Assembly (NCBI GenBank): GCA_964404165.1
Contig: CAYOIZ010000019.1
Span: forward strand, 30,167 to 94,166
Direction of reading: 5' to 3'
Source: DASYLJ01 sp964404165
Lineage (GTDB): Bacteria; Desulfobacterota; Binatia; DP-6
DNA: 64,000 nucleotides
Each line of letters begins with the position of its first letter. Positions within the stretch are counted from its first letter, which is position 1. A model generated the notes under the pieces. It saw only the letters and a program-made list of their open reading frames with translations, had not been told where the DNA came from and ran no database searches. Positions 16,777 through 25,888 of the stretch are shown here, piece after piece. The translations under genes and the position numbers were made by a program.

Positions 16777-19701
16777 ATGGCCCACAACGGACTCGGGATC
16801 CCTTTCGGCCCCTATCGGCTGGACATCGAGGGCGCACGGCTCTGGAAGGGGAACGATCCAGTTCCGATTCAGCCGCGTCCGCTCGCCGTCCTGGCGCACC
16901 TCGCCGCGCGGCCCGGCGTCGTGGTCAGCCGCGACGAGCTGATCGCGACCCTCTGGGCCGGCACCTTCGTCACCAAGGCCGTGCTCAAGGTGGCGGTGCG
17001 GGCCATTCGCGAAGCGATAGACGACGACGCCGACGCGCCCCGCTATCTCGAGACGGTCGGCCGCGAAGGCTACCGCTTCATCGGGGCGGGGGACGCGCCG
17101 GCCGTGCCGCGGCGGCCGGCGTCGAGCGGCGCGGTGACGATGGTGGGGCGCGACGCCGATCTCGCCCGGCTGCACGCCGCGCTCGAGCAGGCGCGGGGCG
17201 GCACCCGGGCGATGGTCTTCGTCGCCGGCGAGGCGGGCATCGGCAAGACGACGCTCCTCGATCGGTTCGTCGACGAGGTCGCACGCGCGGGCGACGTGCG
17301 TGTGGCGCGCGGCCAGTGCCTCGAGCAGTACGGGGAAGGGGAGGCGTACCTGCCGGTGCTGGAGGCGCTCGGCGCCCTGACGCGTGACGACGTCGCCGGG
17401 GAGCTCGGCGAGACGCTCGCGCGCCACGCGCCCACCTGGGTCTCCCACCTGGCGGCCATCGCGCCGGCCGTGTCACAGCCGGCGCGCGCCGGCGGCGCGA
17501 TCGCCACCATGCCGGCACGCATGCTGCGCGAGATGGCCGACGCGCTCGAGGTCGTCACCCGGCATCGTCCGCTGATGCTCGTGCTGGAAGATCTGCAGTG
17601 GAGCGATCGGTCGAGCGTCGATCTGCTGGCGTGCCTCGCGCGCCGTCGTCAGTCGGCCCGCCTCCTCGTGGTGGGCAGCCTGCGCCCCGAGGACATGAAG
17701 GTGCACGACCATCCCCTGCTCGCCGTGCAGCAGGAGCTACGGGCGAAGGGCCTGTGCGAGGAGATCGCGCTCGAGCTGCTGTCGCGTGACGACGTGGCCG
17801 CCTGGGTCGGGGCACGATTCGGCGGCGCGTCGCCCGACGCGCTCGAGCGGCTCGCGACGCGCGTCTACGAACGGACCGAAGGCAACGGCCTGTTCATGGT
17901 CAACATGGTGAACGACCTCGTCGCCGCGGGGCTGCTCGCCTGGCGTGACGACGGGTGGCACGTCGACGGATCGATCGAGACCGCGACCGATCGCATCCCG
18001 ACCGGCCTGCAGGAGCTGCTCGGCCGTCGCATGCACGGGCTCGAGCCGGCGATCCGCGCCGTGCTGGAGGCGGCGAGCGTCGCCGGCGACGAGTTCGCCG
18101 TCGCTGCGGTCGCTGCGGCGGTGGCGGCGGGCGCGGGGCGGATCGAGGACGTGTGCGAGCAGCTGGCGTCGCAGGGGCTGCTGATCGTCGACGCCGGCGT
18201 GGCCGAGTGGCCCGACGGGGCCATCTCCGGTCGCTACCGCTTCCGGCACGCGCTGTACCGTCGCGTGCTGTACGAGGGCGTCGCCGAGGCGCGCCGCGCG
18301 CGCATGCATCGCGCCATCGGACGGCGGCTGGAGATTGGTTACGGCGCGCATGCCGCCGAGCATGCGGCCGAGCTCGCGATGCACTTCACGCGGGGCCGCG
18401 CCCACGCCCGCGCGTTGCATTTCCACGAGCTCGCCGCGGCCGCTGCGCTCGACCGCCATGCCCCGCACGAGGCCATGGCCCACTGCACCGCGGCGCTGGA
18501 TGCGCTCGTGCTGACGCCGGAGAAAGCCGGGCGTGCGCGTCGCGAGCTCGGGCTCGTCGTGGCGCGGGCGACGCTGCTGATGGCGATCCAGGGCTACGCC
18601 GCGCCGGCGACGGAGCAGGCGTTCGCGCGCGCCCGCGTGCTGTGCGAGGCGCAGCCCGCGGCGCCGACGCTCTATCCCGTCCTGCGTGGGTTGCTCTCGT
18701 ATCACCAGGTCCGGGCCGAGCTCGGCGAGGCCGGCGTTCTCGGTGAGCAGCTCCTGCGTCACACCGCCCGGCGCCGGGCCGACGCCGTGCTGCGCGTCCA
18801 GGCGCACTACGGCGTCGGCACCACGGCCTTCCACGTGGGGCACCTCGACGTCGCGCGCACGCATCTCGAGGCCGCGTTGCGTGCCTACGATCCCGCGGCG
18901 CACCGCCAGCACGTCCACGTCTACGGCGGCTACGATCCCGGGGTGGCGTGCTCGCTCTGGCTCGCCTGGACGCTGGCGCTGCAGGGACAGCTCGACGACG
19001 CGGCAGCGCACAGTCGCGCCGGGCTCGCGCTGGCGCATCGTCATGGCGAGTCGTTCACGCTGGCGTGGGCCTACCAGGCGGCGGGCATCACGCAGCAGCT
19101 GTTCGGCGACTGGGCGGCGTCGGCGACCATGTCGGCCGAAGCGGCGCGCCAGGCCGAGGAGCACGGCTTTCCGCACGTGCGGGGCATGGCGACGGTGAAT
19201 CACGGCTGGGCGCTGCTGATGCAGGGCGACGCCGTCGCCGGCATTCCCCTGCTGCGCGAGGGCGTGGCGATGGTGGACGCGACGGGGGCGGCGCTGCTGC
19301 GATCGTCGTACCTGGGCATGCTCGCGGCCGCGCACGTCTTCGAAGGCGACCGCGCGCTCGCCGTGGCACGGGTCGACGAAGCGCTCGCCGAGCTGGACCG
19401 CACCGGCGAGCGCATCTTCGAAAGCGCGTTGCTGGTCGCGAAGGCGACGCTGGCTGGTGACGACGCAGCGTCGACCGAAGCGTGCCTGCGTCGCGCGCTC
19501 GACGTCGCTGCGGCGCAGGGCGCGCGGCTGCTGACGCTCCGTGCGGCGGTGCCCCTGGCGCAGCACCATCGCGAGCAGGGGCGGGTCGACGATGCGCGCA
19601 GGGTGCTCGGTGCGGCGTACGCGGGTTTCGCGGATCGGCAGGGGGCGACGGCGCCGGAGATCGTGGCGGCGCGCACGCTGATGGCGGACCTGGTCGGGTG
19701 A
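16777..19701 (+). CDS. Winged-helix / AAA-type ATPase / TPR transcriptional regulator
   Basis: A 974-residue multidomain protein starting at ATG 16777. Residues 8-105 are an OmpR/CadC-type winged helix (VPIQPRPLAVLAHLAARPG, then LETVGREGYRFIG). A STAND-type ATPase follows, with Walker A GEAGIGKTTLL at about residue 151 and Walker B LVLEDLQWSD at about 268. From about residue 530 the protein is built of TPR-like helical repeats. This is the layout of AfsR/CyaA-ATPase-like STAND regulators, which sense ligands through the repeats and bind DNA through the winged helix. Its location 88 bp downstream of the cyclase is notable because related proteins often carry both activities in one polypeptide. 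Confidence 0.88.
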   Translation: MAHNGLGIPFGPYRLDIEGARLWKGNDPVPIQPRPLAVLAHLAARPGVVVSRDELIATLWAGTFVTKAVLKVAVRAIREAIDDDADAPRYLETVGREGYRFIGAGDAPAVPRRPASSGAVTMVGRDADLARLHAALEQARGGTRAMVFVAGEAGIGKTTLLDRFVDEVARAGDVRVARGQCLEQYGEGEAYLPVLEALGALTRDDVAGELGETLARHAPTWVSHLAAIAPAVSQPARAGGAIATMPARMLREMADALEVVTRHRPLMLVLEDLQWSDRSSVDLLACLARRRQSARLLVVGSLRPEDMKVHDHPLLAVQQELRAKGLCEEIALELLSRDDVAAWVGARFGGASPDALERLATRVYERTEGNGLFMVNMVNDLVAAGLLAWRDDGWHVDGSIETATDRIPTGLQELLGRRMHGLEPAIRAVLEAASVAGDEFAVAAVAAAVAAGAGRIEDVCEQLASQGLLIVDAGVAEWPDGAISGRYRFRHALYRRVLYEGVAEARRARMHRAIGRRLEIGYGAHAAEHAAELAMHFTRGRAHARALHFHELAAAAALDRHAPHEAMAHCTAALDALVLTPEKAGRARRELGLVVARATLLMAIQGYAAPATEQAFARARVLCEAQPAAPTLYPVLRGLLSYHQVRAELGEAGVLGEQLLRHTARRRADAVLRVQAHYGVGTTAFHVGHLDVARTHLEAALRAYDPAAHRQHVHVYGGYDPGVACSLWLAWTLALQGQLDDAAAHSRAGLALAHRHGESFTLAWAYQAAGITQQLFGDWAASATMSAEAARQAEEHGFPHVRGMATVNHGWALLMQGDAVAGIPLLREGVAMVDATGAALLRSSYLGMLAAAHVFEGDRALAVARVDEALAELDRTGERIFESALLVAKATLAGDDAASTEACLRRALDVAAAQGARLLTLRAAVPLAQHHREQGRVDDARRVLGAAYAGFADRQGATAPEIVAARTLMADLVG

Positions 19702-19792
19702 GCGTCTCCGCCGGGATGTCCTGACCGTCGATCCTTTCCGTCTTGTCGCGCTCTGGAGGACGACGTAAGGGTCGCTTCGGGAGGGGAGACCC

Positions 19793-20251
19793 ATGCCGAA
19801 GCCGATACCGGATGGCTATCCGCAGGTGACGCCGTACCTCTGTGTCGACGGCGCCAAGGCGGCGATGGAGTTCTACATGCAGGTCTTCGGGGCCACGGAG
19901 CGCATGCACATGCCGGCGCCGGGCGGGAAGATCGGTCACGCCGAGCTGCAGATCGGCGACTCGGTGCTCATGCTCTCGGACGAGTTCCCGGAGATGGGGG
20001 TGCGCGGGCCGAAGTCGGTCGGGGGGACGCCGGTGATGATCGCCGTCTACGTGGATGACGTCGACCGCGTCTTCGATCGCGCCGTGAAGGCGGGCGCCAC
20101 GTCCATCCGCGCCGTCGAGAACCAGTTCTACGGCGACCGGTCCGGGCAGTTCGAGGACCCGTTCGGCCACCGCTGGAGCGTCGCCACACACGTCGAGGAC
20201 GTGTCGCCCGACGAGATGGCTGCGCGCGCCGCCAAGGTGACGGGCGGCTGA
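19793..20251 (+). CDS. VOC-family (PhnB/glyoxalase-like) protein
   Basis: A 152-residue protein with two beta-alpha-beta-beta-beta units of the vicinal-oxygen-chelate superfamily. It starts PQVTPYLCVDGAKAAMEFY and ends FEDPFGHRWSVATHVEDVSP, the pattern of PhnB-like proteins. The DPFGHRW segment near the C-terminus is strongly conserved in this subfamily, and the metal ligand set is not complete enough to assign an enzyme. Members include glyoxalases, antibiotic-binding proteins and uncharacterised stress proteins. A ribosome-binding site (GGAGGGGAGA) precedes the start. The reaction is unknown. Confidence 0.88.
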   Translation: MPKPIPDGYPQVTPYLCVDGAKAAMEFYMQVFGATERMHMPAPGGKIGHAELQIGDSVLMLSDEFPEMGVRGPKSVGGTPVMIAVYVDDVDRVFDRAVKAGATSIRAVENQFYGDRSGQFEDPFGHRWSVATHVEDVSPDEMAARAAKVTGG

Positions 20252-20255
20252 CGCC

Positions 20256-20474
20256 CTAGTACATCCGCTTGCGCTGCGGGTCTTCGGGCTCGCCCGGGAG
20301 CGGCTTGCCCCACGGGTCGGTGCGCGGAATCCGCAGGCGCTTCAGGGTCTCCTGCGTGTCGACGTTCACCCAGGGCTGGCCGAGCGCGCACGGCACCGGG
20401 ATGCCGTTCTCGGGCTCGAGGTCGTACGCCGGGTAGGATTCCTTCTGGTAGTCGAGGAGCATGCGCTTGGCCAC
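20256..20474 (-). CDS. Small hypothetical protein
   Basis: A 72-residue frame that converges on the VOC gene 4 bp away. The sequence is hydrophilic, Pro-rich and ends in basic residues; phrases such as SYPAYDLEPENGIPVPCALG and PWVNVDTQETLKRLRIPRTDPWGK look like real, non-repetitive protein. There is one Cys, no signal peptide and no membrane segment. I recognise no family. Function unknown; coding status is likely but not certain because of the length. Confidence 0.6.
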   Translation of the reverse strand: MAKRMLLDYQKESYPAYDLEPENGIPVPCALGQPWVNVDTQETLKRLRIPRTDPWGKPLPGEPEDPQRKRMY

Positions 20475-20516
20475 GGACGTGGTCTAACGCGGCGCTCCCG
20501 CACCTGCAACCGCGGG

Positions 20517-21305
20517 TCAGTCGAGCGCGCAGAGCCCCCAGGTGTTCGACGGGAAGTTGGTGTCACTGCTGATGCCGCAGGTGACCCGCGTCAGCATGGG
20601 TTGGGCGCCGGAATAGATGTCGGCGCAGGTGGGGTCGCCGACGGCGTTGCCCGTGACCTGGCCGACGCGGAGGGCCACTTCGAAGCCGAAGACGCCACCA
20701 CAGCCGTTGCCCGTCGCCGTCACGTGGGTGAGACGCATCTTGCCGGCGCTGGAGAAGATGCCGCTGTAACCGTTGTCGTTGGCCTGGATGTGGCTGCCAC
20801 TGACGGTGCCGCCCTCGATGCCGTTTCCGGACGCACCACTCACAGTGACGTTGATCGCGCGGATCATGCTCGAGCTGATGTGGGACATCGCCGGGCCGGT
20901 ACACGTGACCCGCTTCGCGATCACCGTGGTCGGTTCCTCGAAAGCGCTCCATGCGCCCCGGATGGACCAGGTGGGCGCGTCCTGGATCGTGAGGTTCGAG
21001 ATCAGGACTTTTCCCGGGCCGAGGCCGATGCCGGCGTTGCGGATGGTCCCCGGGCCTTTGATCTTCACGTCGCGCCGCTCGGTGGTGTGTGTGGTGATGA
21101 AGCACTCGACGACGTGGCCGTTGAGGTCGAGCCGCGACCGGTCTTCCAGCGAGATGCCGCTGGTGTTCGGTGGGCAGATGAGGTCGGCCTGCAGCACACC
21201 GGTCTGACCACTCGGAACGGTGACACCCGGCGCGGTGATGTCCATCGCCGAAGCCACGCCGCTGATCGCGAGGGCCGCGAGGGCCCCCCACAGGATGTTT
21301 CGCAT
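20517..21305 (-). CDS. Secreted right-handed beta-helix protein
   Basis: A 262-residue product with a signal peptide (MRNILWGALAALAISGVASA). The rest has the irregular, Gly/Asn/Ser-rich short-strand pattern of right-handed parallel beta-helices, for example VLISNLTIQDAPTWSIRGAW, MIRAINVTVSGASGNGIEGG and RLTHVTATGNGCGGVFG. Six Cys in the mature part suggest disulfides. Beta-helix proteins include pectate lyases and surface adhesins; no lyase catalytic motif is visible. It ends 42 bp from the small hypothetical gene on the same strand and could share its transcript. Function unknown. Confidence 0.75.
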   Translation of the reverse strand: MRNILWGALAALAISGVASAMDITAPGVTVPSGQTGVLQADLICPPNTSGISLEDRSRLDLNGHVVECFITTHTTERRDVKIKGPGTIRNAGIGLGPGKVLISNLTIQDAPTWSIRGAWSAFEEPTTVIAKRVTCTGPAMSHISSSMIRAINVTVSGASGNGIEGGTVSGSHIQANDNGYSGIFSSAGKMRLTHVTATGNGCGGVFGFEVALRVGQVTGNAVGDPTCADIYSGAQPMLTRVTCGISSDTNFPSNTWGLCALD

Positions 21306-21625
21306 GCGCCCCCCCGGGCTTGTTAGTCGACTGGGAAGCCAGCTACCGCCGATGCGCCATGTCCGTCAATCGAAAAGTGCATGCCAGTCGGCGGCCGACG
21401 AACTGCGTCGCGTCATCGCGCGACGGGTTCGACGTCGTCGCCGTCCAGCACGTGCCGTGCGCCGACAGGATCCAGCGACGCCTGGGTCGTCCGGTCGACA
21501 CGGATGGGCCTCCCTGTGTCGGTCCGACGGGGCTACCGTCCCCCGGCGAACCGGTCAGGGAAAAGCAGCTAGCTTTGCCATGCCGACGTGTCGCATCGCG
21601 GCGGGTTTGGGACTAAGGAATCGCG
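21306..21625. other. 320-bp intergenic region, nothing recognised
   Basis: The gap between the divergent beta-helix and LLM-class oxidoreductase genes has no convincing gene. A 98-codon plus-strand frame (21320-21616) has no family resemblance, no good ribosome-binding site and basic, irregular composition. I see no clear hairpin or tRNA. Promoters for both neighbours presumably lie here, but I cannot place them with confidence. Confidence 0.5.
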
Positions 21626-22573
21626 ATGGATCGCGTCGCGCTGTCGTTCTCGCCCCTCCGGGATGCCCTGCCCGCCGACATCATCTCCTGGTCGCGCACC
21701 GCCGAGGAGCGTGGGTTCGCGGGCGTCTACATTCCCGAGTCGTTCAACGACTCCCTCGCCTACGCGCAGGCCGTGGCGATGTCGACGACGACGCTCCACG
21801 TCGGGACCGCGATCACCAACGTGTACCTGCGGCATCCCACCCTGCTGGCCCAGCAGGCGGCGGCGGTGCAGGAGTTCTCGGGCGGACGGCTCCATCTCGG
21901 GCTCGGCGTCGGACACCAGGTCGTCAACCGCTCGCTCGGCATCGAGATGGGCGACGCCATGGCGAAGATGCGCGACGTCATCGGCGTCCTGCGCACCGCC
22001 TGGGTGAAGGGCGGGCACCAGCCGCGGCCGACGAAGCCGCCGGTGATCCTGGCTGCGGCGCTGGCCCCGAAGATGATCGAGCTGGTGGGCGAGCTCGCCG
22101 ACGGCGTCATCTTCAATCTGTTCCCGCTCGAGCGCTACCCGAAGGCGCTGGCGGCCCTCTACCGCGGCGCCGAGCGCGGGGGCCGCGACCCGCAATCGAT
22201 CGCCATCCACCACTTCACCACCTGCTACCTCGGTCCCGACCGGGCCGCCTGCCTGCACGAGGCCAAGCGCATGCTGGCGCGCTACGCCAACCTGCCGTTC
22301 TACGGCAACATGCTGGCGCAGAGCGGGTTCGCGGCCGAGGTCGAGGCGGTGCGGGGGCACATGAAGGCGCGCGACGTCGCCGCCGCCGAGCAGGCGGTCA
22401 CCGACGACATGGCCGACGCCGTGACGCTGGTGGGCGATCCCGCCCACTGTCGCGAGCGGCTGCGTGCCTACGCCATGGCCGGGGCCGCGTCGGCCATCGT
22501 GTTCCCGAACCCCGTCGGCGAGCCGCGGGCGGCGGCCGTGGCGCGTGCCCTCGACGGGCTCGCGCCGCGCTGA
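21626..22573 (+). CDS. LLM-class (F420- or flavin-dependent) oxidoreductase
   Basis: A 315-residue luciferase-like monooxygenase-fold protein. Landmarks are LSFSPLRDALPADIISWSR at the N-terminus, TAITNVYLRHPTLLAQQAA (the conserved first-half core) and the GRLHLGLGVGHQVV strand. The family is a TIM barrel that uses F420H2 or reduced flavin to reduce or oxygenate substrates in the cytoplasm. F420-dependent members are common in bacteria that make coenzyme F420, but no F420 biosynthesis gene is in the window, so the cofactor is uncertain. It is preceded by AAGGA and followed after 46 bp by ileS. Confidence 0.9.
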   Translation: MDRVALSFSPLRDALPADIISWSRTAEERGFAGVYIPESFNDSLAYAQAVAMSTTTLHVGTAITNVYLRHPTLLAQQAAAVQEFSGGRLHLGLGVGHQVVNRSLGIEMGDAMAKMRDVIGVLRTAWVKGGHQPRPTKPPVILAAALAPKMIELVGELADGVIFNLFPLERYPKALAALYRGAERGGRDPQSIAIHHFTTCYLGPDRAACLHEAKRMLARYANLPFYGNMLAQSGFAAEVEAVRGHMKARDVAAAEQAVTDDMADAVTLVGDPAHCRERLRAYAMAGAASAIVFPNPVGEPRAAAVARALDGLAPR

Positions 22574-22619
22574 CGCCTTTGAATGCCCCGGGTGGCGCTG
22601 ATACCGTCGCCCCCTTCCG

Positions 22620-25385
22620 ATGGACTACAAGAGCACGCTGAACCTGCCCCGGACCGAGTTCCCCATGAAGGCCAACCTGGCCCAGCGGGAGCCCGAGATT
22701 CTGAAGCGCTGGCAGGAGATGCAGCTCTACCGCACCATCCAGGAGGCCAACGCGGAGCGGCCGCGCTTCGTGCTCCACGACGGCCCGCCGTACGCCAACG
22801 GCAACATCCACATCGGCCACACCCTCAACAAGGTGTTGAAGGACATCGTGGTGAAGTCGCGGTCGATGGCGGGCTTCCTGTCGCCCTACGTGCCGGGATG
22901 GGACTGCCACGGCCTGCCCATCGAGCTGCAGGTCGAGAAGAAGCTCGGACGCGCCAAGAAGGAGGCGATGTCCAAGGTCGAGGTGCGGAAGCTCTGCCGC
23001 GACTACGCCGCCCGCTTCGTCGAGATCCAGGGCAGCGAGTTCGAGCGCCTCGGCATCCTCGGCGACTGGCAGCGTCCCTACCTCACCATGGATTTCTCCT
23101 ACGAGGCGGAAGAGGTGCGGGTGCTCGGCAAGTGCATCGCCGCCGACCTCGTCTTCCGCGGCAAGAAGCCCGTGCAGTGGTGCTGGTCGTGCGCGACGGC
23201 GCTGGCCGAGGCCGAGGTCGAGTACGCCGACGTGACGTCGCCGTCGGTGTACGTCGCGTATCCGTTCGTGACGCCGCTCCCCGAAGCGCTCGCGGGTCTC
23301 GACGGCGTGGCCGCCGCGGCATGGACCACCACCCCGTGGACGCTGCCCGCGAGCCTCGCCGTCGCCGTGCATCCCGAGCACGAGTACGTCGCGGTGGCGG
23401 CGGGGGACCGCACGCTGGTGGTGGCCGCGGCGCTGGTGCCGGCGCTCGCCAAGGCCATGCGGCTCGCCGAGGCGCCGCGCGAGCTGCGTCGGTTCCGCGG
23501 CAAGGACATCGCGGACGCGCGCGTGCGCCACCCGTGGCTCGAGCGCGAGGTGCCGGTCGTCCTCGCCCACTACGTCACGCTCGAGAGCGGCACCGGTCTG
23601 GTGCACACCGCGCCCGGCCACGGCCAGGACGACTACCAGACCGGTCTGCGCTACGGGCTCGAGGTGCTGGCGCCGGTCGACGACCGCGGTCGCTTCACCG
23701 ACGCCGTGCCGGAATGGAAGGGCGTGCGCGTCTTCGACGCCAATCCCGCCATCGTCGAGCACCTGCGCAGCACCGGCGCGCTGCTCGCGGCGCACGACTT
23801 CGACCACAGCTATCCGCACTGCTGGCGGTGCAAGAACCCGATCGTCTTCCGCGCCACCGAGCAGTGGTTCATCGGCATGGAGCGCGGCGGGCTGCGCGAG
23901 CGCGCGCTCGCCGAGATCGACCGTGTACGCTGGGTGCCGGAGTGGGGACGCGATCGCATCCACGGCATGATCTCCATGCGGCCCGATTGGTGCATCTCGC
24001 GCCAGCGCGACTGGGGCGTGCCGGTGGTGGCGGTGTTCTGCGAGTCGTGCGGCACGGAGCACTTCAGCGAACGGCTCTGCGAGCACGTCGCCGCGCTCTT
24101 CGACACGGAGGGCGCCGACGCGTGGTTCGCGCGCCCCGTCGCGGAGCTCGTGCCCCCGGGGCTCGCCTGCGCCAAATGCGGGGGCACTACGTTCCGTCGC
24201 GAGACCGACATCCTCGACGTGTGGTTCGACTCGGGCGTGAGCTGGAAGGCCGTCGTCGAGCAGCGTCCGGAGCTCGGCGGACACGCCGACATGTATCTCG
24301 AGGGCAGCGACCAGCATCGCGGCTGGTTCCACTCGGCGCTGCTCACCAGCGTCGCGGTGACGGGCCGCGCTCCGTACGACGTCGTGCTGACGCACGGCTT
24401 CATCCTCGACGGTGCCGGGAAGAAGATGTCGAAGTCGGGCGACAACGCGGTCGCGCCGGGCGACGTCATCAAGAAGCACGGCGCCGAGCTGCTGCGCCTG
24501 TGGGTGGCGGCGGAGGACTACCGCGGCGACGTCAGCGTCTCCGACGAGATCCTGAACCAGCTCGTGGAGGCGTACCGTCGCATCCGCAACACGGCGCGCT
24601 TCCTTCTGAGCAACCTGTGGGACTTCGATCCCGCGCGCGACGCCGTCGCCTACGATCGGCTGCCGGCGCTCGAGCGCTGGGCGCTGCACGAGACGCACGC
24701 GCTGTCGCGCCGGGTCCGCGCCGCCTACGACGAGTACGAGTTCCACGTCATCTACCACGCGCTCAACAACTTCTGCAGCGTCGACCTGAGCGCCACGTAT
24801 CTCGACGTCCGCAAGGACCGTCTCTACTGCGAGCGGCCCGACGCGCCCGAGCGGCGCGCCACGCAGACGGTGATGCACGCCATCCTGGAGACCATGGTGC
24901 GGCTCATGGCGCCGGTGCTCTCCTTCACCGCCGACGAGATCTGGCGGTTCATGCCGGCGGTGGACCAGCCGAGCGTCTTCCTCGCCGGGTTCGGCGAGAC
25001 GCCCGAGTCGTGGCGCGACGACGCGCTCGCGGCGCGCTACGAGTCGCTCGTCGCCGTGCGCGGCGCGGTGTCGAAGGCGCTCGAGGAGGCGCGGCAGGCG
25101 GGGGCGCTGAAGCAGTCGTCGGAGGCCCACGTGTCGCTCGGGGCCGACGCCGAGCTGGCGGCGCTGCTCGCCGATCCCACCGTCGAGCTGCCGTCGCTGC
25201 TGCTCGCGGGTGCGGTCACGCTCGACGGTCACGATGCGCCGCCGAGCCCGGTGCTGCCGGGGCTGCGGGTCCGTGTGTCACGCGCCGACGGCGGCAAGTG
25301 CGAGCGCTGCTGGTACGTCCGACCGCTCGGCACCGCCGCGGCGCATCCGACGCTATGCGCGCGTTGCGCGGGGGTGGTGGCGTGA
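22620..25385 (+). CDS. ileS: Isoleucyl-tRNA synthetase
   Basis: A 921-residue class Ia synthetase that charges tRNA-Ile and edits misactivated Val. It has the expected order: the HIGH motif as PPYANGNIHIGHTLNK at about residue 56, the connective editing domain in the middle, the KMSKS loop as KKMSKSGDN, and a C-terminal zinc site with GKCERCWYV and TLCARCAG. The length is close to the eubacterial type (about 930). The start ATG 22620 follows the LLM gene after 46 bp. The lspA start overlaps its stop (GTGA), the widespread ileS-lspA pairing. No T-box is visible in the short upstream region. Confidence 0.97.
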   Translation: MDYKSTLNLPRTEFPMKANLAQREPEILKRWQEMQLYRTIQEANAERPRFVLHDGPPYANGNIHIGHTLNKVLKDIVVKSRSMAGFLSPYVPGWDCHGLPIELQVEKKLGRAKKEAMSKVEVRKLCRDYAARFVEIQGSEFERLGILGDWQRPYLTMDFSYEAEEVRVLGKCIAADLVFRGKKPVQWCWSCATALAEAEVEYADVTSPSVYVAYPFVTPLPEALAGLDGVAAAAWTTTPWTLPASLAVAVHPEHEYVAVAAGDRTLVVAAALVPALAKAMRLAEAPRELRRFRGKDIADARVRHPWLEREVPVVLAHYVTLESGTGLVHTAPGHGQDDYQTGLRYGLEVLAPVDDRGRFTDAVPEWKGVRVFDANPAIVEHLRSTGALLAAHDFDHSYPHCWRCKNPIVFRATEQWFIGMERGGLRERALAEIDRVRWVPEWGRDRIHGMISMRPDWCISRQRDWGVPVVAVFCESCGTEHFSERLCEHVAALFDTEGADAWFARPVAELVPPGLACAKCGGTTFRRETDILDVWFDSGVSWKAVVEQRPELGGHADMYLEGSDQHRGWFHSALLTSVAVTGRAPYDVVLTHGFILDGAGKKMSKSGDNAVAPGDVIKKHGAELLRLWVAAEDYRGDVSVSDEILNQLVEAYRRIRNTARFLLSNLWDFDPARDAVAYDRLPALERWALHETHALSRRVRAAYDEYEFHVIYHALNNFCSVDLSATYLDVRKDRLYCERPDAPERRATQTVMHAILETMVRLMAPVLSFTADEIWRFMPAVDQPSVFLAGFGETPESWRDDALAARYESLVAVRGAVSKALEEARQAGALKQSSEAHVSLGADAELAALLADPTVELPSLLLAGAVTLDGHDAPPSPVLPGLRVRVSRADGGKCERCWYVRPLGTAAAHPTLCARCAGVVA

Positions 25386-25888
25386 GTGTGCTGAACGATT
25401 CGCGGATCCGTCTGGCGCTCGGCGTCGCACTGGTGGTGCTGGCGCTCGATCAGCTCACGAAGCAGCTCGTGCAGAACCTGATGACGCTGCACGAGACGAT
25501 TCCGATCCTACCCGGCGTAGCCCTCACCTACGTGCGCAACTCGGGGGCCGCCTTCTCGCTGCTGTCGAGCGCGCCGGAGGCGGTGCGGATCCCCTTGTTC
25601 CTCACGGTGACGGTCGTTGCCGTCATCGCCCTGGTGTCCTACCTGCGCACCACGCCGCCGGAACGGTGGGGCCTGATCTCGGCACTCGGCGCCATCCTCG
25701 GCGGGGCGCTCGGCAACTTCATCTGCCGGGTGCGCTACGGCGAGGTCATCGACTTCGCCCACGTTTACTACGGCGAGTGGAGCTGGCCGATGTTCAACGT
25801 CGCCGACAGTGCCATCACCGTCGGCGTCATCGTGGTGCTGCTCGCGTCGCTGCGGGAACCCGCGCCCGAGCTCACGACACCACGTTGA
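25382..25888 (+). CDS. lspA: Lipoprotein signal peptidase with Cys in place of a catalytic Asp
   Basis: A 168-residue, four-helix membrane protein starting at GTG 25382 within the ileS stop. LspA cleaves the signal peptide of diacylglyceryl-modified prolipoproteins. Conserved parts are LDQLTKQLV (Asp23), TYVRNSGAAFSLL and FNVADSAIT (catalytic Asp142). The other catalytic Asp normally lies in GNxxDR (Asp102 in B. subtilis numbering); here the motif reads GNFICR and the codon is TGC, so residue 115 is Cys. This is two base changes away from GAC, so a single sequencing error does not explain it. It may be inactive, altered, or compensated by another copy outside the window. It is convergent with mrp, with tails overlapping by 17 bp. 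Confidence 0.9.
   Translation: MSVLNDSRIRLALGVALVVLALDQLTKQLVQNLMTLHETIPILPGVALTYVRNSGAAFSLLSSAPEAVRIPLFLTVTVVAVIALVSYLRTTPPERWGLISALGAILGGALGNFICRVRYGEVIDFAHVYYGEWSWPMFNVADSAITVGVIVVLLASLREPAPELTTPR

Noticed and set aside
21320..21616. 98-codon plus-strand frame upstream of the LLM oxidoreductase gene
   Set aside because: No ribosome-binding site, no recognisable family and irregular composition; I treat the region as non-coding.
22574..22619. T-box or other leader element before ileS
   Set aside because: The gap is only 46 bp and contains no specifier-loop structure.
22398..25232. Long minus-strand frame (944 codons) opposite ileS and the LLM oxidoreductase gene
   Set aside because: High-GC antisense shadow, rich in Arg/His/Ala, with no family resemblance; the plus strand has clear ileS motifs.
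25382..25888. Interpreting lspA as a pseudogene
   Set aside because: The frame is intact, all helices and the second Asp are present and coupling to ileS is retained; only one catalytic residue is altered.
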